Shown piece by piece: positions 54,041 through 63,957 of a stretch of DNA of 64,000 nt; position 1 is the stretch's first letter; every line of letters begins with the position of its first letter. The DNA lies in assembly GCA_964415285.1 (NCBI GenBank), contig CAYPZP010000003.1, positions 1 to 64,000 of the forward strand, read 5' to 3'. The position numbers and the translations under genes are program-made. Under the pieces are notes generated by a model, which was given only the letters and a program-made list of their open reading frames with translations, made no database searches and had not been told where the DNA came from. Origin of the DNA: GCA-2722315 sp964415285. Lineage in GTDB: Bacteria; Pseudomonadota; Gammaproteobacteria; Xanthomonadales; Wenzhouxiangellaceae.

Positions 54041-55519
54041 TCACTTCCGCTCGGGCTTGAATGCTGCCGGATCGAACCGCTTCATCAGATGCCGGTACTG
54101 CCAGGTGAAACCCGGCCACAACGTGGTGTTGCGTCCCGTGTCCGGGTGCAGGTACCAGCTCGAGCAGCCGCCGCTGTTCCACACGCTGCCTTCGAGTCGG
54201 TGCTGCAGCCGGTCGTTGTAGCGACGCTGCCGCGATCGGTCGACTTCCAGGACCTGCGTGCCGGAGCGCTCCCGGTAGTCCAGCGCCTGGAGGATGAAGC
54301 CGATCTGGGCCTCGATCATCAGGATCACCGAATTGTGCCCCAGCGCCGTGTTCGGTCCCATCAGCAGGAACAGATTGGGGAATCCGCTGACTGCAACGCC
54401 GCGCCATGCTTCCGGTCCGCTGGCCCAGATGCGCCCCAGGTCGCGGCCGTCGCGCCCGCTGATCAGGCCACGCGGCACCGGGTCGGTGGCGCGAAAGCCG
54501 GTGCCCAGGATCACGACGTCGGTGACTCGGCGCGAGCCGCTTCGATCCACGACGGCATCGGGTTCAATGCGCTCGATGCCGCGGTCGATCAACTCGACGT
54601 TGTCGCGCGCCAGCGCCGGGTAGAAATCGCTGGACAGGATGACTCGCTTGCAGCCGATGTCGAAATCCGGTTCGAGCTTGCGCGCCAGCGCCGGGTTCGC
54701 GATCTGTCGGCGCCGATGCCGATTGGCCAGCCACCGGTGCCCGGCCGCCAGGCGCGTACTCCAGGCCAGGCCGGGCACGCGCGCCTCCGAGACCATCCAG
54801 ACGCCGAATCGAGCCAGCTTCTGCAACGCGGGTGCGCGCCGATACAGGCGCCGAGTCGCCGCTGAAATGGCGCGATCGGGCCGCGGCAGGATCCAGTGTG
54901 GCGTGCGCTGATACACGTCGAGCCGGCGCACCCGCGGGGCGATGGCGGGCACGAACTGGGCAGCCGAAGCGCCGCTGCCGACGACCGCAACGCGTCGATC
55001 CGACAGATCGACGTCGTCGTCCCACTGCTGGGAGTGGAAGATCGGCCCACCGAACGTGTCCAGGCCCGGAATGTCGGGCCAGTTCGGTCGCGATAGTCCG
55101 CCGATGGCCGAGACCAGCACGTCGGCCGTCCAGCGTCGACCGCGACCGTCGACCAGTTCCCAGTGTCGCCGTTGTTCGCTCCAGCGCGCCGACTCGACGC
55201 CGGCCTTGAACTCGATGCGGTCGTCGAAACCGTGACTCTCGACGACACCGTGCAGGTAGCGCTGGATCTCGGCGCGCGGCGCGAAGCGGCGCGTCCAGTC
55301 GGCATTGGGCGCGAACGACAGCGAATACAGGCGCGACGGCACGTCGCAGGCGCAGCCGGGATATCGGTTGCTCCACCAGGTGCCGCCGATGCCGCCGGCA
55401 CGCTCGAAAATGCGGAAGTCGGTCCGTCCGGTGCGAACCAGTCGGGCACCGAGTCCGACCCCGCCGAAGCCGGCGCCGATGATCGCGACGCCGAGGTGGC
55501 GCGGTTGATTCGATTGCAT
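54041..55519 (-). CDS. Flavin-containing Baeyer-Villiger-type monooxygenase
   Basis: A 492-aa FAD/NADPH monooxygenase. The first Rossmann motif is VAIIGAGFGGVGLGARL, the second VAVVGSGASAAQFVPAI, and between them lies the FGGPIFHSQQWDDD sequence, a good match to the BVMO fingerprint FxGxxxHxxxW. GGTWWSNRYPGCACDVPS is also typical. It oxidises ketones or heteroatoms; substrate unknown. No regulator or hydrolase gene adjoins it. Confidence 0.92.
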   Translation of the reverse strand: MQSNQPRHLGVAIIGAGFGGVGLGARLVRTGRTDFRIFERAGGIGGTWWSNRYPGCACDVPSRLYSLSFAPNADWTRRFAPRAEIQRYLHGVVESHGFDDRIEFKAGVESARWSEQRRHWELVDGRGRRWTADVLVSAIGGLSRPNWPDIPGLDTFGGPIFHSQQWDDDVDLSDRRVAVVGSGASAAQFVPAIAPRVRRLDVYQRTPHWILPRPDRAISAATRRLYRRAPALQKLARFGVWMVSEARVPGLAWSTRLAAGHRWLANRHRRRQIANPALARKLEPDFDIGCKRVILSSDFYPALARDNVELIDRGIERIEPDAVVDRSGSRRVTDVVILGTGFRATDPVPRGLISGRDGRDLGRIWASGPEAWRGVAVSGFPNLFLLMGPNTALGHNSVILMIEAQIGFILQALDYRERSGTQVLEVDRSRQRRYNDRLQHRLEGSVWNSGGCSSWYLHPDTGRNTTLWPGFTWQYRHLMKRFDPAAFKPERK

Positions 55520-55857
55520 TGAAGCCTCCAGTCGCGATTGTAGCCGCGATTACTCGCCGGACCGTTTGCACTCGACCGTCACTTCCAATAGGCTTTCTGC
55601 AAAAATGCCGCGACGCGGTCCGGGGCGGCGTTGCCGGGCAGCGACATGCGATACACGAAAGGAAAGCTCTTGGGTGCGACTTCAAGCCTCGCAGTGCGAA
55701 ACCGTCCGCCTTCTGCGGCGGCGTTCGGGGGCCTCATCGCCGGCCGTCGCCCGATTGCAGAAGGCGCATTCGGGCAGGACCGGAATGCGGCCGCCCAGGA
55801 TGGTCCGTGTGTGATTGACGATGCGCCGGGCCGGGTGCCGATGCAGGCCGAGCCCGC
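55520..55857. other. Intergenic region upstream of the GGDEF-EAL gene
   Basis: 338 nt between divergent genes. A 52-codon minus-strand frame (55579-55737) has a C-terminal half with plausible amino-acid composition but weak codon bias and no ribosome site, so I do not call it a gene; it could be a decayed 3' gene end. No clear promoter motif was picked out. Confidence 0.25.
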
Positions 55858-58800
55858 GTGAGCGTTCGCCGAGCGAGCGCCGGTTTGGAGGAGCCGGCTG
55901 CCGGAGCAGCGCCGGACGATGCCGAGGTGCTCGCGCACCAGACCCGGCTGCTGCACGATACGCTGCCGACCATTCTGTTCATCACATCGCTGGTCGCGAT
56001 CCTGCTCGTCGGCACCTACTACGAAGTCCAGCCTCAGCCCTGGCCGGTGTTGTCCTGGGCGGCGGCGTTCGTTTTCATCACCGGACTTCGGCTGTGGCAG
56101 CTGGTGGCTTTCCGACGGGCCCGGCCCGGGCCGGAAGCCAGTCGCTCCTGGTACAGGCGATATGCCGCCCTGACCGTGTTGTCCGGATCGATCTGGGGTG
56201 CCAGCGCCTGGGTCTTCTTCATTGCCGACGGTAGCGACGATCCGACCCTGTTGACGTTCATCGTCGCCGGCCTGGGCGCCGGCGGCGTCGTCAATCTGGC
56301 ACCGCGCTGGCAGTGTGCATGGCTGTTCGTGGTGCCGGCGACGGTACCGTACATGCTGCGGTTTCTGACGCTGGACGAGCCCATGGCCGATGTGACCGCG
56401 GCCTTGATCGCGCTGTTCATCGCCGCGCTGATGGCGATGAGCTACCAGCTGAGCCGGCGCACCCGCGAGCACATCGAGGCGCGCCTGGCGCTGGCCGAAC
56501 AGTTCGAGAACTCGAAGCGGGATCGACAGCGCTACCAGTCGCTGGTCGAGTCGACGACCGCGATGATCTGGGAGGGCGATCCGGAGACCTTTCAGTTCAC
56601 TTATGTCAGCCCGGAGTCGCGGTCGCTGCTCGGTTACACGCCGGACGAGTGGACCGGGGACCCGGAGTTCTGGCAGAAGCATATCCATCCCGAAGACCGT
56701 GACTGGGCCATCTCGTTCTGCACGGCGGCGACGCAACGGCTCGAAAAGCACGAATTCGATTACCGGATGATCGCCGCCGACGGCGGGATCGTCTGGCTGC
56801 GGGACGTGGTCAGCGTCGTCGTCCGCGACGGGCGCGCCGATCGCCTGGTCGGCGTGATGGTCGACATCACCGCGCTGAAGCGCACCCAGCGCGATCTCGA
56901 GTACGTTTCCGGCCTGCAGCAACTGCTCGTCGATGTTTCGCGTCAGTTGTTCGATGTCGGCGAGGACGAGCTCGATCGCGTGCTTGCGACCACGCTGGAG
57001 CGCATCGGCCGGTGGTGCCGCGTCGACCGAGCCTACCTGATCTGGTTCACGCCCGATCTCGAGCGATACACCAATACCCACGAGTGGGTCGCTGAAGGCA
57101 TCAGCCGGGAGATGAACAACCTCGAAAGCGTCCCGTCGTCGACGATCCCGATGCTCCTGGAGCGACTGAAGCAGAAGTGCCCGACGATGATTGCGCGGGT
57201 CGAGGAACTGGACGAGACCTGGTCGCGCGAAAGGCAGCTGTTTCAGTCACAGGAGATCCAGTCGCTGATCAGCCTGCCAATCTTCTCCGAGGGATGCCTG
57301 ATGGGCCTGATCGGGTTCGATGCGGTGCGTGCGAACCGGAACTGGGGCGACGAGGAGGCGGCGCTGCTTCGGGGGCTGGGCGACCTGATCGGCGTGGCGG
57401 TCGAGCGCGCCGCCAAGCAGAGAAAGCTGCGCGAAAGCGAGCAGCTGCGTCGCGACGCAGAGGCCCTGGCGGGCATGGGCAGCTGGGAGTGGGAGGTCGG
57501 ATCGGAGCATTTCCGGGCCTCGCAGGAATGGCGCAACGTGACCGGTGTCGGCGCCGGCGACCTGACGCGCAACCAGGTGCTCGCGCTGACCCCGGAGCGG
57601 GATCGCGGGCGCGTCGAGCAGGCGTTGCGGAACACGATCGACAACGGCGTGAAGTACGGCATCGAGCACCGCATCCTTCGCGCGGATACCGGCGAAGAGC
57701 GCTGGGTCGAAGTGCACGCCGAAATGAAGGTCGACGCCGACGGGCGGCGGCGCTTGCGCGGCTTTGCTCAGGACGTGACCGCGCGCAAGACGACCGAAGC
57801 CAAACTCTACAACCTGGCGCATTACGACAGCCTGACCGGACTGCCCAATCGGGTGCTGGTCGTCGATCGCTTGCACCAGGCGCTCAAGCGGGCGCGGCGA
57901 CAAGGGGCGCCGGTTGCCGTCCTGTTCATCGATCTGGACGATTTCAAGAAGGTCAACGATACGCTGGGCCACGACGCCGGCGACCAGCTGCTGATCGAAT
58001 CAGCGGCGCGCCTGACCCGGCTGTTCCGGGAGCGCGACACCGTCGCCCGGATCGGCGGCGACGAATTTCTGGTCGTGCTGGAAGACTTCCAGGGGACGTC
58101 GGATGCCGGCGCCGCCGCCGGCAAGGTGCTCGCGGCGTTTCACCGGCCGCTGGTGGTCTGCGAGCGGGCGTTCGTGCTGACCGCCAGCGTCGGAATCGCC
58201 ATGGCGCCGGCCGACGGTGATTCGGCCCACGAACTCATGCGCAAGGCCGACACGGCGATGTACCACGCCAAGCAGAAGGGCCGCGATGCACTCCAGTTCT
58301 TCACCCCGGCGATGAACGAGGCGGTCGAGCGCCAGCTGGAGATCGAGCAGGCGCTGGGAGACGCCGTCCTCGGGCACCAGCTTTCGATTCATTATCAACC
58401 GGTCGTTCGGCTGAGCGACCGGACCTGTGTCGGCGCGGAAGCGCTGGTGCGCTGGCGACATCCGGTGCTCGGAGACATCGTGCCCGATGAGTTCATCCCG
58501 GTCGCAGAGCAGTCCGGGCATATCGAGGAAATCGGACGGTTCGTGATTCGCGCGGTACTTGAGCAGGCGGCCGAATGGCGGCGCGAAGCGGCGCCCGGTT
58601 TCCGCGTCTCGATCAACGTCTCGCCGCGCCAGTTTCGCGACGAGTCCATCGCCCGGCGAATCATCGACGAACTGGAACGTGCCGGGCTTCCCGGTTCCGC
58701 CATCGAAGTCGAGGTGACCGAAGGACTGCTGCTTCCCGAACGACCCGAAGTGCGTCGCGCACTGGAATCGCTCAGGACCCACGGCGTCGGTCTGGTGATG

Positions 58801-59115
58801 GACGACTTCGGCACCGGCTATGCCTCGCTGGGCTATCTTCGGGACTACCCGTTCAGCAGTCTCAAGATCGATCGCGGTTTCGTGCGCAATCTCGACGCCG
58901 ACCCACGGCATCGAAAGCTGGTGATCTCCGCGATTCGCCTGGGACAGGCGCTGGGGATGCGAGTCGTGGCCGAGGGAGTCGAGAACGAAGACGAGCTTTC
59001 GGTGCTCGAAGCCCAGGGCTGCGAACTGGTCCAGGGGTACCTGTTCAGCAAACCGGTCGATGCCGGTACGCTGACGCGGATCCTCGAGCGGGAAGCGTCG
59101 AATCGATCCGCCTGA
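55858..59115 (+). CDS. Membrane-bound PAS-GAF-PAS-GGDEF-EAL cyclic-di-GMP regulator
   Basis: A 1085-aa sensor. Six to seven hydrophobic segments (about 35-200) are followed by a PAS/PAC (about 222-345), a GAF (about 355-520), a second PAS (about 530-645), GGDEF (RIGGDEFLVV, residues 733-737 intact) and EAL (EAL at 861-863, DDFGTGYASL from 982). Both catalytic motifs are canonical, so it can in principle make and degrade c-di-GMP; input domains decide the net sign. It starts with GTG. Together with the HD-GYP protein at 10 kb it forms part of the c-di-GMP network. Confidence 0.93.
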   Translation: MSVRRASAGLEEPAAGAAPDDAEVLAHQTRLLHDTLPTILFITSLVAILLVGTYYEVQPQPWPVLSWAAAFVFITGLRLWQLVAFRRARPGPEASRSWYRRYAALTVLSGSIWGASAWVFFIADGSDDPTLLTFIVAGLGAGGVVNLAPRWQCAWLFVVPATVPYMLRFLTLDEPMADVTAALIALFIAALMAMSYQLSRRTREHIEARLALAEQFENSKRDRQRYQSLVESTTAMIWEGDPETFQFTYVSPESRSLLGYTPDEWTGDPEFWQKHIHPEDRDWAISFCTAATQRLEKHEFDYRMIAADGGIVWLRDVVSVVVRDGRADRLVGVMVDITALKRTQRDLEYVSGLQQLLVDVSRQLFDVGEDELDRVLATTLERIGRWCRVDRAYLIWFTPDLERYTNTHEWVAEGISREMNNLESVPSSTIPMLLERLKQKCPTMIARVEELDETWSRERQLFQSQEIQSLISLPIFSEGCLMGLIGFDAVRANRNWGDEEAALLRGLGDLIGVAVERAAKQRKLRESEQLRRDAEALAGMGSWEWEVGSEHFRASQEWRNVTGVGAGDLTRNQVLALTPERDRGRVEQALRNTIDNGVKYGIEHRILRADTGEERWVEVHAEMKVDADGRRRLRGFAQDVTARKTTEAKLYNLAHYDSLTGLPNRVLVVDRLHQALKRARRQGAPVAVLFIDLDDFKKVNDTLGHDAGDQLLIESAARLTRLFRERDTVARIGGDEFLVVLEDFQGTSDAGAAAGKVLAAFHRPLVVCERAFVLTASVGIAMAPADGDSAHELMRKADTAMYHAKQKGRDALQFFTPAMNEAVERQLEIEQALGDAVLGHQLSIHYQPVVRLSDRTCVGAEALVRWRHPVLGDIVPDEFIPVAEQSGHIEEIGRFVIRAVLEQAAEWRREAAPGFRVSINVSPRQFRDESIARRIIDELERAGLPGSAIEVEVTEGLLLPERPEVRRALESLRTHGVGLVMDDFGTGYASLGYLRDYPFSSLKIDRGFVRNLDADPRHRKLVISAIRLGQALGMRVVAEGVENEDELSVLEAQGCELVQGYLFSKPVDAGTLTRILEREASNRSA

Positions 59116-59164
59116 TTCGCGCTTGGCGGGGGTGTTTGCCGTTGTGCCGGGACCCCGCGCGGGA

Positions 59165-59791
59165 TCAGTCGCCGGCAGCGTGCAATCGAAGGAAGTCGCG
59201 CACGATGCGCTCGACGCGCGGATCGCGCTCGGATACCTCGCGCGGTGACTGGACGCGGTAGAGCGTGCGCACCAGGTTCAGGCCCATCAGCATTCCGATC
59301 AGTTGCTCGGCGCTGGACTCCGGGTCGGTGCATTGCAGCAATCCTCGTTCCGAGGCGCTGGCCAGCCAGGTCGCGAGCCGATCGCGGGTGGCCAGCGGCC
59401 CGTTGCGGTAGATCGATTCGCGACTGGCCTGCGACATGCCGGCCGAGGCACCCAGCGTATGGATGAACCGGATGTGCTCGCGGCTGAACAGGAAGCGCGT
59501 CAGATCGCGCCCGAACTCGCTCAGCGCCCGCTTGAGATCGTCGGCGCTGCCCGGCGCGATGCCGAATCGACCCGCCATGGATTCCGACTCGTTGAGCGCG
59601 ATCGCGGCGAGCAACTCGTCGCGGTTGGCATAGCGGCGATACAGCGTCGGCTTGGCAATGCCGGCAGCGCGCGCCACCGCTTCCATGGTCACCGCCTGGG
59701 GTCCGTGCTCGAACAACAGGGACCGACCCGCGTGCAGGATGTCGCGGTCCTTGGTGGGGTCGGCGGGACGGCCGCGTGCAGGCTTCACCAT
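59165..59791 (-). CDS. TetR/AcrR family transcriptional regulator
   Basis: A 208-aa repressor. The N-terminal HTH (TMEAVARAAGIAKPTLYRRYANRDELL, core AGIAKPTLYRRYANRDEL) is followed by a C-terminal ligand domain (SERGLLQCTDP, AEQLIGMLMGLN). Divergent from the RND efflux pair 51 nt away and most likely its repressor; inducer unknown. The start at 59791 is the usual family length. Confidence 0.92.
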   Translation of the reverse strand: MVKPARGRPADPTKDRDILHAGRSLLFEHGPQAVTMEAVARAAGIAKPTLYRRYANRDELLAAIALNESESMAGRFGIAPGSADDLKRALSEFGRDLTRFLFSREHIRFIHTLGASAGMSQASRESIYRNGPLATRDRLATWLASASERGLLQCTDPESSAEQLIGMLMGLNLVRTLYRVQSPREVSERDPRVERIVRDFLRLHAAGD

Positions 59792-59842
59792 GCCCTCAGC
59801 ATAATCGAATACGATACGCGGCCGTTCATTAATTTTGTCCAG
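59792..59842. promoter_or_regulatory. Shared control region of TetR regulator and efflux operon
   Basis: 51 nt between divergent starts, notably AT-rich for this genome (cataatcgaatacgatacg, then cattaatttt). Overlapping -10-like hexamers on both strands are possible. A weakly palindromic segment around the two atacg words (59808-59820) may be the TetR operator. Not resolved by eye. Confidence 0.4.
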
Positions 59843-60892
59843 ATGAAGCCTTCGATATTTCGATTCGCGATGATCGCGCTGTTGCTGGCGGGCTGCTCCG
59901 GGAGCGATCAGGACCGGCCAGCCGATCGGCCCCGTGCGGTTCTGACGGTTCCGGCCGAGCCGGTCGCGTCGGCATCGGCGCGCATGTCGGGAACCGTTCG
60001 CGCCCGATTCGAAACGCCGATCAGTTTCCAGGTCGCGGGTCGCATCGCCGAGCGCCGGGTCGACCCCGGCGACCGGGTCGCCGAAGGCCAGGTGCTGTTT
60101 CTGCTCGATCCCGAAGAACTCCGGCAGGTCGTGGCAGTCGCCGCTGCCGATCTTCAGGCAGCGCGTGCGGAGCTCGAAACCGCGCGCGACGAGACGCGTC
60201 GGAATCGCGATCTGCTCGATCGCGAGTTCATCAGTCCGCAGGTATTCGAACGCGTCCAGCTGGCCGAGAAGAGCGCGCTCGAGCGCGTCGATGCGGCACG
60301 CGCCCGACTGGAGCAGGCGCGGATCCGGCTCGGCTATGCCGAGTTGCCGGCCGACGCCGACGGCAGGTTGCTCGAGGTCGGCGGCGAGCCCGGCCAGGTG
60401 GTGGCGGCCGGCCAGACGCTGGGTATATTGGCCCGCGACGACGCCGCTGAGGTCGAGGTATTCCTGCCCGAGCGCCTGGGCGTGCCCGAATCGGGCCGGC
60501 TCGTGGCCGGCGGCGAGGCGCTGGCCGATCTCGAGTTGCGCGCCGCGGACGGGGCCGCCGACCCGGTCACGCGAACCTGGCGGGCCCGATACTCGGTCGT
60601 CGAGTCGCGTCGGCCGCTGCGCCTCGGTTCCGTCGTGCGCGTCGAACTGGACGTGCCCGATCGTTCCGACGGAGCGCTGCGGGTTCCGGTCGGCGCCCTC
60701 AACGAGCGCGGGCGCGGTCCGCAGGTCTGGGTGATCGTCGACGACCTCGCGCAGCCGCGTTCGGTGACGCTGCTGGACATGGACACCGAGCACGCGCGCA
60801 TCGTCGCGGAGATCGAGCCCGGCGATGCGGTGATTGCCGCCGGTACGCATTTGCTGGAAGCGGGCATGCCGGTGGAGCCGCTGACGCCGTGA
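59843..60892 (+). CDS. RND efflux periplasmic adaptor (membrane fusion protein)
   Basis: A 349-aa lipoprotein adaptor (AMIALLLAGCSG lipobox). The barrel-sandwich/lipoyl part (about 45-190; PISFQVAGRIAERRVDPGDRV and GRLLEVGGEPGQVVAAGQ) contains a long coiled-coil hairpin (about 85-155), then beta-barrel and membrane-proximal domains. It links the RND permease encoded next (TGA overlaps its GTG start) to an outer-membrane factor encoded elsewhere. Confidence 0.92.
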   Translation: MKPSIFRFAMIALLLAGCSGSDQDRPADRPRAVLTVPAEPVASASARMSGTVRARFETPISFQVAGRIAERRVDPGDRVAEGQVLFLLDPEELRQVVAVAAADLQAARAELETARDETRRNRDLLDREFISPQVFERVQLAEKSALERVDAARARLEQARIRLGYAELPADADGRLLEVGGEPGQVVAAGQTLGILARDDAAEVEVFLPERLGVPESGRLVAGGEALADLELRAADGAADPVTRTWRARYSVVESRRPLRLGSVVRVELDVPDRSDGALRVPVGALNERGRGPQVWVIVDDLAQPRSVTLLDMDTEHARIVAEIEPGDAVIAAGTHLLEAGMPVEPLTP

Positions 60893-63800
60893 GCGTGCCC
60901 AACCTGTCGCGGATCGCCGTCCGGCACCGGTCGGTGACGCTGTTCTTTCTGCTGCTTTCGGTGATCGGCGGAGCGTATGCGTTCATCGGTCTCGGGCGTG
61001 CCGAGGATCCGTCGTTCACGGTTCGCGTGCTGATGGTCTCGGCCGAGTGGCCCGGGGCAACGGTCGAGGAAATGCAGGACCAGGTCGTCGATCGACTGGA
61101 AAAGCGGATCCAGGAGGTCGAGAACCTGTACCGGATCGAGACCTCGATTCGGCCGGGTCGCGCCGATCTCCAGGTCGAGTTCCACGACTACACGCCTTCC
61201 GACCAGCTGCCCGAGTTGTTTTACGAAGTGCGCAAGCGCATGTGGGACGAACGCCCGCGCATGCCGGCGGGCGTGGTCGGACCGGTGGTCAACGACGACT
61301 TCTCCGACGTGTTCTTCAGCCTGATGGCGCTGACCGCGCCCGACCTGCCGATGCGCGAGCTGGTGCGCAGCGCCGAGGGCGTGCGCGATCGCCTGGTGCA
61401 GGTCGACGGCGTGCAGAAGGCGCTGTTGCTCGGCGAACGCGAGCAGCGGGTGTTCGTCGAATTCGACAACGCCGCGCTGGTCAACCTCGGCATCGCGCCG
61501 GATCAGATCTTCGATGCGATTTCGGCGCACAATGCAATGGCCCCGTCCGGACAGGTCGACACGGCCGGGCCGCGCATCTACCTGCGCCTGGACAACGACG
61601 TCTCCGAACTCGAGGCGCTGCGTTCGGTTCCGATCCGCGCCGGCGATCGCATCGTCAGGCTTGGCGACCTGGCGCAGGTGCGGCGCGGATACGAAGATCC
61701 GCCCTCGTTCCTGATCCGGGCCGACCGCGACGAAGCACTGGTCCTGGGCGTGGTCATGGCGCCGGGAACCAACGGCCTGGAACTCGGCGAGCGGCTGGCG
61801 GCTTTCGTCGATAGCGAGCGTGAGCGCCTGCCCCTGGGCATGGAGCTGGACGTTCTGACCAACCAGGCCAACGCCATCGCGCGTGCCGTCAATCTGTTCC
61901 AGCTCAAATTCCTGATCGCCGTGCTGGTCGTGATGGGGGTCAGCTTCGTCGCGATCGGGCTGCGCGCCGGGCTGATCGTCGGCATCGCGGTGCCGGTCAC
62001 GATCGGCCTGACCTTCCTCCTGATGATGGCCACCGGCATGAACCTCGACCGGATCACCCTCGGCGCGCTGATCATCGCGCTCGGACTGCTGGTCGACGAC
62101 GCGATCATCGCCATCGAGATGATGCTGGTCAAGATCGAAGAGGGACTGGAGCGAATCGATGCCGCGGCATTCGCCTGGCGCGCAACGGCCGCGCCGATGC
62201 TGTTCGGCACGCTGGTCACGGCCGCCGGTTTCGTCCCGATCGGCTTCGCCCAGTCCGGGGTCGGCGAGTACGCCGGCAACATCTTCTGGGTGCTGGCCTA
62301 CGCGCTGGTGATTTCGTGGCTGGTGGCGGTCACGTTCACGCCGTATCTGGGCGTGAAGCTGCTACCCGACCGGGTCGCCGGCGATTCGGCGGGGCACGGC
62401 GACGCCTATCAGACCCGGCGATACCGCCGCCTTCGCGGGTTGATCGAATGGTGCGTGCGCCGACGCCTGCGGGTCGTCGCCGCGACCCTGGGACTGCTTG
62501 CGCTGGCCGTGGCCGGGATGGCCGGGCCGGTGGAAAAGCAGTTCTTTCCGGCAAGCGATCGGCCCGAGGTGCTGGTCAGCATCTTCCTGCCGCAAGGCAG
62601 TTCGATCGGATTGACCGACCGCAGCGCGCGCGAGGTCGAGGCGGCCATCGCCGAACTGGACGGGGTGAAATCGATGTCGGCCTACGTCGGCGCCGGGGCG
62701 CCCCGGTTCTTCATCTCGGCCAATCCGGAGCAGCCCGATCCGGCATTCGCCAAGATCGTCGTCGTGACCGAGAGCGAATCGGACCGCGATCGCATCATGG
62801 CCGAGCTGCATCGACGCATCGACGCCGGCGCGTTTCCGGCCGCGCGCGTTCGGGTCTCGCAGCTGCTCTACGGCCCGCCGGTGATCTGGCCGCTGGAGTT
62901 CCGCATCATCGGCGACGACGCGATGGCGCTCCGGGAAATCGGCGGCCGGCTGCGCGATCGAATGAAGCAGCACTCGAACGTCGTCGACCCGCACCTGGAA
63001 TGGGACGAACGCGCGCCGGTCGGGTTCCTGGCCATGGACGCCGAGCGGCTGCGGCGCATCGGCCTGACGCCGCGCGCGGTGGCCGAGCAGCTCGAGTACC
63101 AGAGCCACGGGCTGGCCGTGTCCGAGATCCGCGACGGTATCCGCACGGTGCGCCTCGTGGTGCGCGGCCTGCGCGGCGACGGGCCGGTCGACCCGATGGG
63201 CCTCGAGCTCAAGACCGAGGACGGCCGCAAGGTGCCGCTGGCGCATCTCGGCGAGCTGGAAATGCGCTTCGAGGAGCCGGTGATCTGGCGCTACAACCGG
63301 CGCCCGTTCATGGCCGTGCAGGCCGATATCACGGGTGCCCAGGCCAACGACGTCACCCGCGAGATCTGGGCCGAGATCGAGGGCCTGCGCGCGTCGCTGC
63401 CCGATGGCTATCGCATCGAGATCGGCGGTTCGGTCGAACAGTCCGGCAAGGCCGATGCGTCGATCCAGAAGCTGATGCCGCTGATGGTTGCGCTGATGCT
63501 GATCTTCATCATGCTGCAGATGCGGTCTTTTTCGGGGACGCTGATGGTCGTCGCCACCGCGCCGCTGGGCCTGATCGGAGCGGTTCTGGCGCTGGTGGTG
63601 TTCGGTCAGCCGTTCGGTTTCGTCGCTTTGCTCGGGCTGATCGGCCTGGCCGGCATCCTGATGCGCAACACGCTGATCCTGACCCAGCAGGTCTCGGACA
63701 ACCTGGCCGCCGGACAGGCGCCGTTCGAAGCCATCGTCGAAGCGGCGGTGCGGCGGGCCCGGCCGGTGGTGTTGACCGCCCTGGCCGCGGCGCTGGCGTT

Positions 63801-63957
63801 CGTGCCGCTGACGCTGGACCGTTTCTGGGGCCCGCTGGCCTACGTGCTGATCGGAGGCGTCATCGTCGGAACCGCGATCACGCTGCTGTTCGTGCCGGCG
63901 CTGTACGCGCTGTGGATGCGGCCCGATCGAACTCGGGAGCCCGGCCCGTCCGGCTGA
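60889..63957 (+). CDS. RND efflux transporter permease subunit
   Basis: A 1022-aa AcrB-like proton-driven pump. Typical features are the N-terminal SRIAVRHRSVTLFFLLLSVIGG cut here to RHRSVTLFFLLLSVIGG, twelve membrane helices, two periplasmic porter loops, and the transmembrane Asp pair in LGLLVDDAIIAIE that carries protons. The GRAEDPSF / AEWPGATVEEMQ segment is common to the HAE-like branch near multidrug or organic-acid pumps. It starts with GTG overlapping the adaptor stop; no outer-membrane gene follows before the window ends. Confidence 0.94.
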   Translation: MSVPNLSRIAVRHRSVTLFFLLLSVIGGAYAFIGLGRAEDPSFTVRVLMVSAEWPGATVEEMQDQVVDRLEKRIQEVENLYRIETSIRPGRADLQVEFHDYTPSDQLPELFYEVRKRMWDERPRMPAGVVGPVVNDDFSDVFFSLMALTAPDLPMRELVRSAEGVRDRLVQVDGVQKALLLGEREQRVFVEFDNAALVNLGIAPDQIFDAISAHNAMAPSGQVDTAGPRIYLRLDNDVSELEALRSVPIRAGDRIVRLGDLAQVRRGYEDPPSFLIRADRDEALVLGVVMAPGTNGLELGERLAAFVDSERERLPLGMELDVLTNQANAIARAVNLFQLKFLIAVLVVMGVSFVAIGLRAGLIVGIAVPVTIGLTFLLMMATGMNLDRITLGALIIALGLLVDDAIIAIEMMLVKIEEGLERIDAAAFAWRATAAPMLFGTLVTAAGFVPIGFAQSGVGEYAGNIFWVLAYALVISWLVAVTFTPYLGVKLLPDRVAGDSAGHGDAYQTRRYRRLRGLIEWCVRRRLRVVAATLGLLALAVAGMAGPVEKQFFPASDRPEVLVSIFLPQGSSIGLTDRSAREVEAAIAELDGVKSMSAYVGAGAPRFFISANPEQPDPAFAKIVVVTESESDRDRIMAELHRRIDAGAFPAARVRVSQLLYGPPVIWPLEFRIIGDDAMALREIGGRLRDRMKQHSNVVDPHLEWDERAPVGFLAMDAERLRRIGLTPRAVAEQLEYQSHGLAVSEIRDGIRTVRLVVRGLRGDGPVDPMGLELKTEDGRKVPLAHLGELEMRFEEPVIWRYNRRPFMAVQADITGAQANDVTREIWAEIEGLRASLPDGYRIEIGGSVEQSGKADASIQKLMPLMVALMLIFIMLQMRSFSGTLMVVATAPLGLIGAVLALVVFGQPFGFVALLGLIGLAGILMRNTLILTQQVSDNLAAGQAPFEAIVEAAVRRARPVVLTALAAALAFVPLTLDRFWGPLAYVLIGGVIVGTAITLLFVPALYALWMRPDRTREPGPSG

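Noticed and set aside
55579..57081. 500-codon minus-strand frame opposite the GGDEF-EAL gene
   Set aside because: Mostly antisense to the PAS region of the GGDEF-EAL protein. Its last 52 codons lie outside it but lack a ribosome site and strong codon bias.
59792..60850. N-terminal extension of the TetR regulator across the efflux adaptor
   Set aside because: The frame upstream of 59791 is antisense to the adaptor; TetR proteins are about 200 aa, as called.
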